From assembly GCA_023418925.1 (NCBI GenBank), contig JAEZYS010000003.1:124001-188000 (forward strand): a DNA stretch of 64,000 bases, written 5' to 3'. A model generated the notes under the pieces. It was not told where the DNA came from. It worked only from the letters and a program-made list of their open reading frames with translations, and made no database searches. Positions 15,971 through 23,874 of the stretch are shown in pieces. Every line of letters begins with the position of its first letter. Position 1 is the first letter of the stretch. The DNA comes from Bacillota bacterium. Lineage in GTDB: Bacteria; Bacillota; Clostridia; Oscillospirales; Ruminococcaceae. The position numbers were made by a program, and so were the translations under genes.

Positions 15971-16207
15971 ATGAAAAAACTTAATTATGGAAAATTTAGT
16001 AATTTGGATGAAAGAGAAATCATTGAAATAAATGGCGGAATTGCACCAGTTATTGTTGGAGTAATAATAACTGGCGCAATAACAATTAGTATTGCCTGCT
16101 ATAAAGATTCAATGAATAATTCTTATCAACAGGGTGTAAATGATGCCATCTATGATATGAGTAATTCAAATACAACTTCAAGTTATCAGGCTTGCCATAA
16201 GTGGTAA
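15971..16207 (+). CDS. Double-glycine-leader peptide 2 (bacteriocin-like precursor)
   Basis: 78 residues. The leader MKKLNYGKFSNLDEREIIEI plus NGG has the textbook pattern (Leu -12, Glu -8, Ile -7, Ile -4, Gly-Gly). The mature ~55-aa peptide begins with a strongly hydrophobic helix (IAPVIVGVIITGAITISIAC), as in class II pore-forming bacteriocins. A polar tail follows, KDSMNNSYQQGVNDAIYD, then SNSNTTSSYQACHKW, with two Cys residues about 33 apart. Together with peptide 1 it may make a two-component system. The C-terminal motif is shared with the leaderless protein at 16313, which suggests a toxin/immunity or duplicated-peptide relation. Confidence 0.8.
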   Translation: MKKLNYGKFSNLDEREIIEINGGIAPVIVGVIITGAITISIACYKDSMNNSYQQGVNDAIYDMSNSNTTSSYQACHKW

Positions 16208-16239
16208 TATAAATTCAAGTTTATTTATTTTATATTATA

Positions 16240-16279
16240 TTAGTTTGCTATTGATTATATTTTATCAATAGCAAACTAA
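16240..16279 (+). terminator. 16-bp hairpin between peptide genes and export genes
   Basis: TTAGTTTGCTATTGAT (16240-16255) pairs perfectly with ATCAATAGCAAACTAA (16264-16279), loop 8 nt. No long U-tract follows, so it is more likely a partial terminator or an mRNA-stabilising/processing hairpin that raises peptide mRNA over exporter mRNA. Confidence 0.7.
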
Positions 16280-16312
16280 ACAAAATCTTATTATTAGATT
16301 GGAGAAATGGAA

Positions 16313-16525
16313 ATGAGCAAATATGATTCAAATAAAAGTAATAATATTAAAGAGAGTAAAAATACTGCAAAAGATATTTTCATATCCCTGTTAATTATTA
16401 GCTCTGTTATAGTATCTATAGTATTTTATAGTGAATCAATGAAAAATGCTTACCAAAGCGGCGTTAATGATGCATGGTATGATATAGGAAACTCATCCTC
16501 ACAAGATAATTCCAGTAACAAGTAA
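16313..16525 (+). CDS. Leaderless paralogue of peptide 2 (possible immunity protein)
   Basis: 70 residues from ATG 16313, which has GGAG at 8 nt; ATG 16307 is too close to it. It has no GG leader. A charged N-terminus (MSKYDSNKSNNIKESKNTAK) precedes one membrane helix (IFISLLIISSVIVSIVFY). The tail SESMKNAYQSGVNDAWYDIG is clearly related to the corresponding part of peptide 2 (DSMNNSYQQGVNDAIYD). Predicted topology is N-in with the shared motif outside. A membrane protein that copies part of the secreted peptide would suit an immunity role, but it could also be a leaderless secreted peptide. It is first after the 16-bp hairpin, 64 nt before the transporter gene. Confidence 0.72.
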   Translation: MSKYDSNKSNNIKESKNTAKDIFISLLIISSVIVSIVFYSESMKNAYQSGVNDAWYDIGNSSSQDNSSNK

Positions 16526-16589
16526 TTAAAAAACACTATTGTATAAGTGACCTCACAAATTATATCTTTGTATTAGGAGTAAATAAATC

Positions 16590-18803
16590 ATGACCTACCA
16601 CTGCATAAAACAGCATGACATAACCGATTGTGGAGCAGCATGCCTTGCAACAATAAGTAAGCATTACGGACTAAAGGTGCCAATATCAAAAATCCGTGAG
16701 GTTGCCGGAACTGATAAACAAGGCACAAATGCTGCCGGAATGATAAAAGCTGCTGAAAAACTTGGCTTTACTGCAAAAGCTGTTAAGGGTGACCAGAGTG
16801 CATTTTTTAGTGACTTTCCCCTGCCTGCAATTGCGCATGTAATTGTGGACGGGGCACTTTTGCATTATGTCGTTATACATAAAATAACTCAAAAGCAAGT
16901 TATTATAGCTGATCCCGGTAAAGGCATAGTAAAATGCACTCCAGAGGAGTTCTTTAAGCAATGGACTGGTATCCTCATCCTACTTGTTCCTTCAGAGCAA
17001 TTTGAAAAAAAGGATGAAACAGACAGTACGCTTTCACGTTTTTTCAAATTGCTTTTGCCACAAAAAAAATTATTGTTTGATATATTTTTATCATCATTAG
17101 TCTATACAATACTTGGTGTTGGAGCATCTTTCTATTTTAAGGTCATGATGGATGACATTGTTCCGAATGGACTGCAGAATTCATTACATATTGTTTCAAT
17201 TGGAGTAATACTATTGTATTTATTCCAGACACTTTTAAGTGCTTTCAGATCTCACATGTTAATATACCTTAGTCAACGTTTGGATATTTCACTTATATTA
17301 GGCTATTACAGGCATGTTCTAAAGTTGCCAATGAATTTTTTCGGCACTCGTAAGGTTGGTGAAATTGTATCTAGATTTACGGATGCATCAAAGGTGAGAG
17401 ATGCTATTTCAGGTGCAACGCTATCCATAATGATTGACACTTTAATGGCAATCATAGGTGGAATAATACTATATATGCAAAATGGATCATTATTTGCAAT
17501 AGCATTTATAATAGTTGCTCTTTACGCTGTTATAGTATTCTCTTTTAACAAGCCTCTGAAAAATATCAACCGTAAGGTAATGGAAGATAATTCACAGCTT
17601 ACTTCTTATCTTGTAGAATCTCTTAATGGAATTGAAACTGTAAAGTCATACAATGCTGAAAGAAGCGCAGGACTTGAAACAGAAAAGAAATTTGTAAGGT
17701 TTATGCGAAGCATCTTTAAGAATGGTTGGATAAACAATTTATCTGGTTCATTAAGCGGATTTTTATCTATGGTAGGTGGAGCAGCAATTCTTTGGCTTGG
17801 AGCATATAAGGTAATTAAAGGAGAAATGACACTTGGTGAATTAATTACATTTAATGCCTTGCTTGGATATTTTTTAAGTCCTGTTAAAAACCTGATTAAT
17901 CTCCAACCAATGATGCAGACTGCAATTGTTGCAGCAGAGCGTTTGGGAGAGGTTCTTGATGCATCTGTTGAAAATACAGATGTTCAAAGAATTGTTCCAA
18001 AATCTTTAAAAGGTGAGATACATTTACAAAATATAGATTTCAGATATGGGACAAGACAGCTTGTTTTAAATGGGATAAACCTTAATATCAGACAAGGTGA
18101 AAAAATTGCTCTTGTTGGAGAAAGCGGATCAGGAAAAACAACTCTTGTTAAGCTTTTGCTTAATTTCTATCAAGCAGAGAAAGGTGAAATCTTAATTAAC
18201 AACTGCAATATAAAAGATATTGAGCTTGAGGCACTTAGAGATAAAATAGCATACATATCTCAGGAAACTTTTTTGTTCTCAGGAACAATATTAGAAAACT
18301 TAACACTTGGTATGGAAACTCCAGATATGGAGGAAGTGATCAAGGTCACAAAAATGACAAGATGCTTTGATTTTATTAATGAGTTGCCAATGCGCTATGA
18401 AACTATGCTTGGTGAAAATGGAACAAATCTTTCAGGCGGACAGCGTCAAAGACTTGCAATAGCAAGAGCACTCCTCAAAAATCCGGATATTCTTATAATG
18501 GATGAGGCAACAAGTAATCTTGACAGCATTACAGAACGTGCAATCGAAAACACAATCAACGAAAGCACTGACGGAATAACAACAATTATAATAGCCCATA
18601 GACTTAGCACAATTATGAAATGTGATAAGATTTACGTTATGGATAAAGGAAAAATAATTGAAAGCGGCAATCATTTTGAACTTATGGACAAGCATGGATT
18701 TTACTATGAATTGTGGAAAGAGCAGTTGCCACAGGGGAATCAAAACTCACAAATCAGCACTCCACCTGTTGTTTGTGGGATAGTGCCAATAGGAGATATA
18801 TAA
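16590..18803 (+). CDS. Peptidase-containing ABC transporter (C39, bacteriocin exporter)
   Basis: 737 residues that process and export GG-leader peptides. The N-terminal C39 cysteine protease (1-135) has catalytic Cys in ITDCGAACLA, His in LLHYVVIHKI and Asp in IIADPGKG. The membrane domain (about 160-450) has six helices. The nucleotide-binding domain shows Walker A VGESGSGKTTL, signature LSGGQRQRLAIARAL, Walker B ILIMDEATSNLD and H-loop IIAHRLST. All key residues are present, so it should be active as a homodimer in the cytoplasmic membrane. The two peptides at 15708 and 15971 are the obvious substrates. Its TAA overlaps the ATG of the next gene (TAATG). Confidence 0.96.
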   Translation: MTYHCIKQHDITDCGAACLATISKHYGLKVPISKIREVAGTDKQGTNAAGMIKAAEKLGFTAKAVKGDQSAFFSDFPLPAIAHVIVDGALLHYVVIHKITQKQVIIADPGKGIVKCTPEEFFKQWTGILILLVPSEQFEKKDETDSTLSRFFKLLLPQKKLLFDIFLSSLVYTILGVGASFYFKVMMDDIVPNGLQNSLHIVSIGVILLYLFQTLLSAFRSHMLIYLSQRLDISLILGYYRHVLKLPMNFFGTRKVGEIVSRFTDASKVRDAISGATLSIMIDTLMAIIGGIILYMQNGSLFAIAFIIVALYAVIVFSFNKPLKNINRKVMEDNSQLTSYLVESLNGIETVKSYNAERSAGLETEKKFVRFMRSIFKNGWINNLSGSLSGFLSMVGGAAILWLGAYKVIKGEMTLGELITFNALLGYFLSPVKNLINLQPMMQTAIVAAERLGEVLDASVENTDVQRIVPKSLKGEIHLQNIDFRYGTRQLVLNGINLNIRQGEKIALVGESGSGKTTLVKLLLNFYQAEKGEILINNCNIKDIELEALRDKIAYISQETFLFSGTILENLTLGMETPDMEEVIKVTKMTRCFDFINELPMRYETMLGENGTNLSGGQRQRLAIARALLKNPDILIMDEATSNLDSITERAIENTINESTDGITTIIIAHRLSTIMKCDKIYVMDKGKIIESGNHFELMDKHGFYYELWKEQLPQGNQNSQISTPPVVCGIVPIGDI

Positions 18804-18958
18804 TGAAAAAAAAGATAATTATAGATATTATTTTAGTCATTATAGCTGCTGTTATAGTATGGTTATTTACAAAACAATGGCTAGAAGCAGTAATAATATT
18901 TTCAATATTAACAATTATTAAGGAATTGGCAATAGTATTATATAATAAATATAGGTGA
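18803..18958 (+). CDS. Small membrane protein (51 aa) in the export operon
   Basis: ATG at 18803 shares its A with the exporter stop (TAATG), and AGGAGAT lies upstream within the exporter gene. MKKKIIIDIILVIIAAVIVW, then LFTKQWLEAVIIFSILTIIK gives two hydrophobic stretches and a basic end. Tiny proteins at this place in bacteriocin operons are often immunity proteins or transporter accessories; nothing here decides between those. It lies 6 nt from the HlyD-like gene. Longer frames starting at 18713 are not supported. Confidence 0.72.
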   Translation: MKKKIIIDIILVIIAAVIVWLFTKQWLEAVIIFSILTIIKELAIVLYNKYR

Positions 18959-18964
18959 ACTCAT

Positions 18965-20482
18965 ATGAATAAAAAACAAATTCAGACAATAGAAGAAATC
19001 ACTGACAGTGTAGAAATGCTACATGAAAAACCAAATAAAGGTATGCCGGTGTTTACATGGATACTTGTATTGTTACTCGTGATTGCAATATTATGGTGCA
19101 GCATTGGAAGCATTGACTATTATGTAAAGGCAACAGGATCAGTGCGCCCTGGTGAGAATATCAGTACTGTAAGTACTTTGGTTTCAGGAAGAATTAAAGA
19201 TATAAGCATTTCTGAAGGAGATATGGTGCAAAAAGGTGATTTGCTCTTTACTATTGATAAATCAGAGCTGGAACAATCAAGCCTTGCTTTTCAAAAAGAA
19301 AAAGAAAGATTGGAACTTGATAATTCAAATCTTGATAAATTAAATAAATGTGTTGAAAACAAAGAAAATCTTTTTAATGCAAATTCAGATGAAGAATTAT
19401 CCTACTATTTAAAATATGAAAAATATATTGCAGACTTAAAAGGTATTTCCGAGAATTATCAAAACACATCAATTGATACAGAAAAATCTACAGATACAGT
19501 AGGAATTAATGTTGAAAGCATGAAGACTCAGTTATCAGGATTGAGGGAAGATTTGGCTGATCTGAAAACTCTTCGTAGTTCAATTGAGAAGTCTCAAAAT
19601 TTATTTATAGATAAGAATTCAATCTATGCACTTCAATATTCAGAGTATGAGTCAACATTAAAATCTTATGAGAAGGCTTATACTACAAAAAAAGATAACT
19701 ACATTAATGCAAAAGCAGTATACGAGGTTGGGGGGATTTCTCAAAGTGAATATGATAGCATTTGCAGAGAAATGGAAAGCGCTGAAACTGAGAAAAATAA
19801 ATATAAAGATGATTATATTTTAAATATACAAAAAGACATCGCAAATACAGAGGATAAAATCTCAAATTTAGAATATGATTTGCAAAGTCAGAACCATAGC
19901 TATTCAGCATATTCAAAAATCAGTCATGACGAGGAACTTGCATTAGAGAATGCAAGACTTGAATTTTTACAATCAATATCAGATACTAAAAAATCCAATG
20001 AAGTTAGCATAGCATCATTGGATAAGCAAATTTCAGAAATAAAAATTAATATGGATAACGCTGAAGTGTGTTCACCAATTAATGGGGTTGTTAATATGTA
20101 TTCCCAAGTAAATGAATCTGATATTGTGCAAAGCGGACAGACTATTGCAACAATAGTTCCCAACACTGATGGGGAGTACAAGCTTACAATGTATCTATCA
20201 TCTTCAGATATAAGTGAAGTTGAAGTTGGTCAGACCGTAAGATTAAGATTTGCAGCATATCCATATCAGGAATATGGTGAGTTTGAGGGAACGGTTAAGA
20301 ATATATCAACTGATGCACGTGCAAATGAAAATATTGGTTCATACTATGTTTCTGAAGTGACTATTAACGACACTAAGGGTTTACAGTTAATTTCAGGTAT
20401 GGAGTGTGAGGCAAGGGTTGTTACAAAGCAAAGGAAAATAATATATTGGATACTTGAAAAACTTGACTTTATAAATGACTAA
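18965..20482 (+). CDS. HlyD-family secretion accessory (membrane fusion) protein
   Basis: 505 residues: short cytoplasmic N-terminus, one membrane helix (about 25-50, FTWILVLLLVIAILWCSIGS), then the lipoyl half motif (VRPGENISTVSTLVSGRIKD; SEGDMVQKGDLLFTIDKSEL). A long coiled-coil hairpin (about 100-350) follows, then the second lipoyl half (VCSPINGVVNMYSQVNESDI; VQSGQTIATIVPN) and the beta-barrel domain (VEVGQTVRLRFAAYPYQEYG). In Gram-positive bacteriocin systems (LcnD, ComB type) such proteins work with the C39 ABC exporter to carry the peptide out. The coiled-coil hairpin is long for a monoderm adaptor, which is notable given the TolC-like product encoded next. Confidence 0.94.
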   Translation: MNKKQIQTIEEITDSVEMLHEKPNKGMPVFTWILVLLLVIAILWCSIGSIDYYVKATGSVRPGENISTVSTLVSGRIKDISISEGDMVQKGDLLFTIDKSELEQSSLAFQKEKERLELDNSNLDKLNKCVENKENLFNANSDEELSYYLKYEKYIADLKGISENYQNTSIDTEKSTDTVGINVESMKTQLSGLREDLADLKTLRSSIEKSQNLFIDKNSIYALQYSEYESTLKSYEKAYTTKKDNYINAKAVYEVGGISQSEYDSICREMESAETEKNKYKDDYILNIQKDIANTEDKISNLEYDLQSQNHSYSAYSKISHDEELALENARLEFLQSISDTKKSNEVSIASLDKQISEIKINMDNAEVCSPINGVVNMYSQVNESDIVQSGQTIATIVPNTDGEYKLTMYLSSSDISEVEVGQTVRLRFAAYPYQEYGEFEGTVKNISTDARANENIGSYYVSEVTINDTKGLQLISGMECEARVVTKQRKIIYWILEKLDFIND

Positions 20483-20493
20483 GGAGTTACCAC

Positions 20494-21651
20494 ATGAAAA
20501 GTAAGAAAATAATATCTATAGTTCTTTTCCTGACATTTGCAAGCACGTTATCTATAACTGTTACAGCTAATTTTAATTATTTAAAAAAGAATATGGACTA
20601 TAAAGATCTTAAAATCTTTTCAAATTGTAATACATATTCATATCAAATTTTTAATTATGAAAAAGAAAATGCAGTAATAGATGTTAATACTGTAGAAGAT
20701 CAGTTGCAGTATTATAAAAATCAATTATTTTTTGTAGAAATTGGCTCAAGTGAGTATTATGAATATAAGCAGAAAATTGCTGAACTCAATAAGAGCTTAG
20801 GTTTATTAAAGTTTGAAGAAGACTATTATAATAAAAACAAATATGATGAAGATAAAAAGCTTTATGAATTAACACTAAATAAAAAATATTATGAATATTG
20901 TATTCTTGAACAACAGTTGGAAATTCAGGGTGCTAATGTAAATTATGTCAGTAAACTCGCAGAAGTAGAATCTGTTAAGCTTAGTAAAGGACAATCCACT
21001 GAAAATGATAAAAAGATAAAGGATATTAATCTTGAACTTGCCAAGTCAGAAAAAGATAAAGTAAATGACTCTATAGAACAAAAAAGATATGAGATTTTGA
21101 ATTATCTTAATCAGTATAAATATACCGATAATTTTTCAATTGAGCCTGAAGTACCATCAACTATTTACTATCATAGGTTCAATGTTGATGATATCTATAG
21201 AAATTTCAAAGATCAAAACCACATTATACAAAAAGATAATAAAGCACTTATGCTCCAAGAAGAGTTTATATCAGAAATTACTCTGCTATATGGGGGGACC
21301 AACGATACAGTTAGGCTGAATAAGAATAACTTAGAGATTGATAAGCTTAACTATGAATCAACTTGTGAAGAGTATAAGTATCAAATAACAAAATTAATTT
21401 CTGATTATGAAAATTCTTATTCTCAATACCAAAGCTATAAGGAATACAATTCTGTAATAGACAGCAAAATAGATATTCTTGAAATATCAAAAAGTTCTGG
21501 AAATGTAAGCGATTTGGAATTCCTTAAACAATATTACGAATTAACTAAGGAAAAGCTTGAATATTACAAGGCACTTATTAACACAGATATTTTATATCAG
21601 CAGTTATATCTTATTGATAGCGGTATTTGGCCAATTGAAAATGTCGATTAA
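20494..21651 (+). CDS. TolC-like coiled-coil exported protein
   Basis: 385 residues with an N-terminal signal (MKSKKIISIVLFLTFASTLS) and then an almost wholly helical, Lys/Glu/Tyr-rich body. Two segments resemble the paired helical repeats of TolC/outer-membrane efflux proteins: VSKLAEVESVKLSKGQSTEN + LELAKSEKDK (about 145-185) and IDILEISKSSGNVSDLEFLK + YYELTKEKLEYYKA (about 325-365), each with the x-G-x-(S/T) turn between helices. Membrane beta-strands are short or missing. Proteins called TolC-like do occur in some clostridia, but their role without an outer membrane is unclear. It ends the operon, 11 nt after the HlyD-like gene, so it may extend that adaptor across the cell wall. The fold call is from pattern only. 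Confidence 0.7.
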   Translation: MKSKKIISIVLFLTFASTLSITVTANFNYLKKNMDYKDLKIFSNCNTYSYQIFNYEKENAVIDVNTVEDQLQYYKNQLFFVEIGSSEYYEYKQKIAELNKSLGLLKFEEDYYNKNKYDEDKKLYELTLNKKYYEYCILEQQLEIQGANVNYVSKLAEVESVKLSKGQSTENDKKIKDINLELAKSEKDKVNDSIEQKRYEILNYLNQYKYTDNFSIEPEVPSTIYYHRFNVDDIYRNFKDQNHIIQKDNKALMLQEEFISEITLLYGGTNDTVRLNKNNLEIDKLNYESTCEEYKYQITKLISDYENSYSQYQSYKEYNSVIDSKIDILEISKSSGNVSDLEFLKQYYELTKEKLEYYKALINTDILYQQLYLIDSGIWPIENVD

Positions 21652-21730
21652 TGTAAAAATTATAACTTTAAAAATGCTACTGTCGTTGTTCTGTGTATGC
21701 CCTATACAACAACATTCAATTTAAAAAGGT

Positions 21731-21750
21731 TTCGGTCTGGTTCGGTCTGG
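21731..21750 (+). repeat. Perfect tandem 10-mer
   Basis: TTCGGTCTGG occurs twice in a row (21731-21740, 21741-21750) and is followed by TAGTATAATAAT. It may be a regulator site next to a -10 element or a simple replication-slippage duplication. Confidence 0.5.
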
Positions 21751-21808
21751 ATAGTATAATAATATTTTAATTCTGATAATTCAAGTCTTAAAACTTCTTA
21801 CTAACCAT

Positions 21809-21842
21809 AAAAAGCTCCTGAATTTGATTTCAGGAGCTTTTA
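21809..21842. terminator. Bidirectional terminator
   Basis: AAAAGCTCCTGAA (21810-21822) pairs with TTCAGGAGCTTTT (21829-21841). It ends the peptide-export operon and, on the other strand, the ImmA/IrrE remnant. Confidence 0.9.
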
Positions 21843-21864
21843 ATATGTATTAATTCTTTAACCC

Positions 21865-22197
21865 TTACCCCAGCTTCTTTTTCAGAAAATCCTTAGAGCC
21901 TAAATTGAAAGGCTCTATTTTTATACCTTGTTTACGGAGTAGGTCAACTTTCATTGCAAGTAATTCAGGAAATTCATTTAAGTCCATAGCTATCTCATAA
22001 TATGTTAAACCACTTTCAAGTAGTTCATAAAAATCAATGTCAGGGATAAGTAACTGTGCAGAAAAATAATTGGCATCAATTTCTCTTTGGTGATTCTGGT
22101 AAGTAAAATTTAAACCATCTGAAAAAGCACCTATACTCCCACGATGCAATTGATCATGCCCAAACTCGTTGCTATATTTCTTGAAGCCACAACAAAT
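21865..22197 (-). pseudogene. ImmA/IrrE-type metallopeptidase, C-terminal remnant
   Basis: The open frame begins just after an in-frame TAG near 22198 and reads ICCGFKKYSNEFGHDQLHRG ... QREIDANYFSAQLLIPD, the zinc-peptidase region of ImmA/IrrE proteins. The usual HE(L/I)GH reads NEFGH here, so the first zinc His is lost, and everything upstream of the motif is gone. The late EANYFA-type Glu is kept as EIDANYFS. ImmA-type enzymes normally cut phage or element repressors. This copy is truncated and should be inactive. An ATG at 22149 allows a 94-aa product, but no ribosome-binding site supports it. Confidence 0.72.
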
Positions 22198-22216
22198 CTA
22201 AAAAGGCGTATTTAAC

Positions 22217-23077
22217 TTAATCCTCTACATATTTTTGAAAGAATGGTGGGATTTTTCCAATTGGTTTTTCGTTAAGTTTTCCATCTACTGATAGACTTCT
22301 CTTTACATCATATCCATCTGAAATTTTTACAAAGTGAAGCAAACGGAAATTAATCGCATGATTTGGGCATGAATAAACACATCTCATACAAGCACTACAT
22401 GAAGCATGAAATTTTACCTTTCCTTTTTTTATAGTGATGTTTTCTGCAGGACATCTCTTTGCACAAAATCCACACTTTGTACAGGTTTTATCAACAATAG
22501 CATCCTTCCCCAGTAGCGGCAAAATAATTGACGACAAGGCAGCAAGGACTCCCATCTTGATTTGAAGTGCTATTCCAGTTTTATAGAAATGTCTCTCTCC
22601 ATTATCTATTGCTTCACACATTTTAGTAATTTTTCGAATGGTTGCTATGTATAGCTGCTTCATAATTGAGTCGTCATATTTCATTATCCAGTTGCTTCCG
22701 ATAGAAAACAGCTCTTCATAACAGACATCATAATTCTTATGTTTTAAAATTCTTATCAATTTTTTTGAAACATTATAATTCGATGGAACTACCCCTCCAC
22801 ATGTCCTGAAAATAAATACTTTCTTGTTATCGGACACTTTTGGTAATTTGCTAACGAAATTGCGTACTACCATTGGAATTCCAAATGCAATAACCTGACA
22901 TCCAAATCCAATCATATCATATTGATTTATGTCAAACTGAATTTTATTCTTGTTTACATCCTCCATGCGTATTATATCAACGCTCCATCCAAGTTGTATA
23001 AATGTCTGGACCACATGTTCAGCTGCTATTTCCGTATTACCTGTTCCTGAAAAATAGAAAACTCCAAGCTTTTTCAT
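22217..23077 (-). CDS. EFR1-type flavodoxin/ferredoxin protein
   Basis: 286 residues. The N-terminal flavodoxin-like domain (1-150) binds FMN through YFSGTGNTEIAA at the first loop. The C-terminal ferredoxin domain has two 4Fe-4S clusters: CTKCGFCAKRCP (about 190-201) and CSACMRCVYSCP (about 217-228). This fused layout matches the EFR1 family of small redox proteins common in gut Firmicutes; partner and substrate are unknown. Its gene lies 4 nt after a membrane protein gene and under a promoter overlapped by a palindrome, facing away from a TetR gene, so induction by a small molecule through that TetR protein is likely. Confidence 0.9.
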   Translation of the reverse strand: MKKLGVFYFSGTGNTEIAAEHVVQTFIQLGWSVDIIRMEDVNKNKIQFDINQYDMIGFGCQVIAFGIPMVVRNFVSKLPKVSDNKKVFIFRTCGGVVPSNYNVSKKLIRILKHKNYDVCYEELFSIGSNWIMKYDDSIMKQLYIATIRKITKMCEAIDNGERHFYKTGIALQIKMGVLAALSSIILPLLGKDAIVDKTCTKCGFCAKRCPAENITIKKGKVKFHASCSACMRCVYSCPNHAINFRLLHFVKISDGYDVKRSLSVDGKLNEKPIGKIPPFFQKYVED

Positions 23078-23081
23078 TAAA

Positions 23082-23621
23082 TCATGCTCCCTTCAATCTA
23101 TTGTCCTTATTCTTATATCTGTCAAGTAAATTTTTAACTAATCTTAAAACGCCGATTGCACCAATTGATATAAACCCGACAGCATATGCAATCAGCTTAA
23201 TACGGGTAGCATAACTTGCTACGGACACAATCATAAAATGCTCGTTCGGCACTTGAATCATGAGAAAAGTAAAAAGTACGTTTTCCAAAATATCACAAGT
23301 GCAACCCACAAATGGAATTAAGATAATGTACTTTAGTGTTGTTTTTCTGAATCTTTCTCCAAGCACCCACTTCATAATATAAATCTGAATTGCCCCATAA
23401 CATAATATAAAAATATAGTCCACAAAAAAGTATTGTATAAACAGCTTTCTGCCACTAGTTCCAAGCGTCTGAAATGTTGAATACACATCAGAAGATGAAT
23501 AGCCAAACTGCATTTCCAGGTTCTTTGTCATACCATATGCTTCAAACACTTTATCATTACGTTCCATTATTATTAACATGCCTATAAATATAACAACCAC
23601 AATCCATTTAATATACTTCAT
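23082..23621 (-). CDS. Unknown four-helix membrane protein
   Basis: 179 residues. Predicted helices: 5-20 (KWIVVVIFIGMLIIME), about 70-90 (FVDYIFILCYGAIQIYIMKW), about 95-120 (YIILIPFVGCTCDILENVLF) and about 140-162 (LIAYAVGFISIGAIGVLRLV). Between the first two lies a soluble loop with an aromatic, Ser-rich stretch (FGYSSSDVYSTFQTLG). The pattern resembles small DoxX- or DUF2238-like membrane proteins, but I cannot name the family. It is first gene of the operon with the EFR1 protein, so a membrane redox or efflux partner is plausible. RBS: AAAGGAGT before the ATG. Confidence 0.8.
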   Translation of the reverse strand: MKYIKWIVVVIFIGMLIIMERNDKVFEAYGMTKNLEMQFGYSSSDVYSTFQTLGTSGRKLFIQYFFVDYIFILCYGAIQIYIMKWVLGERFRKTTLKYIILIPFVGCTCDILENVLFTFLMIQVPNEHFMIVSVASYATRIKLIAYAVGFISIGAIGVLRLVKNLLDRYKNKDNRLKGA

Positions 23622-23690
23622 TGTTGTACTCCTTTATGCTTGACAAAAATATGTTTTTTGGTATGATTTAATTATACGTTAAATCTAATT

Positions 23691-23729
23691 GTATACCACT
23701 AGTATACTTAAAGATTTTAAGTTTGTCAA
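23691..23729 (-). promoter_or_regulatory. Promoter of the EFR1 operon overlapped by a palindrome
   Basis: Minus strand: TTGACA (23729-23724), 17 nt, TATACT (23706-23701). The inverted repeat GTATAC-CACTA-GTATAC (23691-23707) covers the -10 and the start of transcription. It is a likely operator for the TetR-family protein encoded at 23875. Confidence 0.75.
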
Positions 23730-23744
23730 TATAAAAGAAAAATA

Positions 23745-23862
23745 GCGTGAAAAATAAATTTTCCACGCAACTATTTGTTCCTTTTCTGCAAAAACGACAG
23801 CAGAAATTATGATTAGCTGAACTCAGTTCAGGTTCAAGAACGGAATAAATAGCAGAAAGGAA
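23745..23862 (+). ncRNA. Candidate cis-regulatory RNA leader, copy A (before TetR gene)
   Basis: Ordered pairings: GCGTG (23745-23749) / CACGC (23764-23768); outer stem CTATTTGTTCC (23771-23781) / GGAATAAATAG (23842-23852, one G-U); inner hairpin TTTCTGC (23783-23789) / GCAGAAA (23800-23806); inner hairpin CTGAAC (23816-23821 region) / GTTCAG with a TCA loop. The downstream GCAGAAAGGAA (23852-23862) is the Shine-Dalgarno region and could instead pair with TTCCTTTTCTGC (23778-23789). The second copy at 62262-62376 keeps every stem. No match to a riboswitch class I know. Confidence 0.65.
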
Positions 23863-23874
23863 TGGTTATTTAGT

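Noticed and set aside
21731..21750. Tandem 10-mer as a quorum-regulator binding site for the peptide operon
   Set aside because: It lies downstream of the operon end, before the terminator, and no matching repeats occur near the operon promoter.
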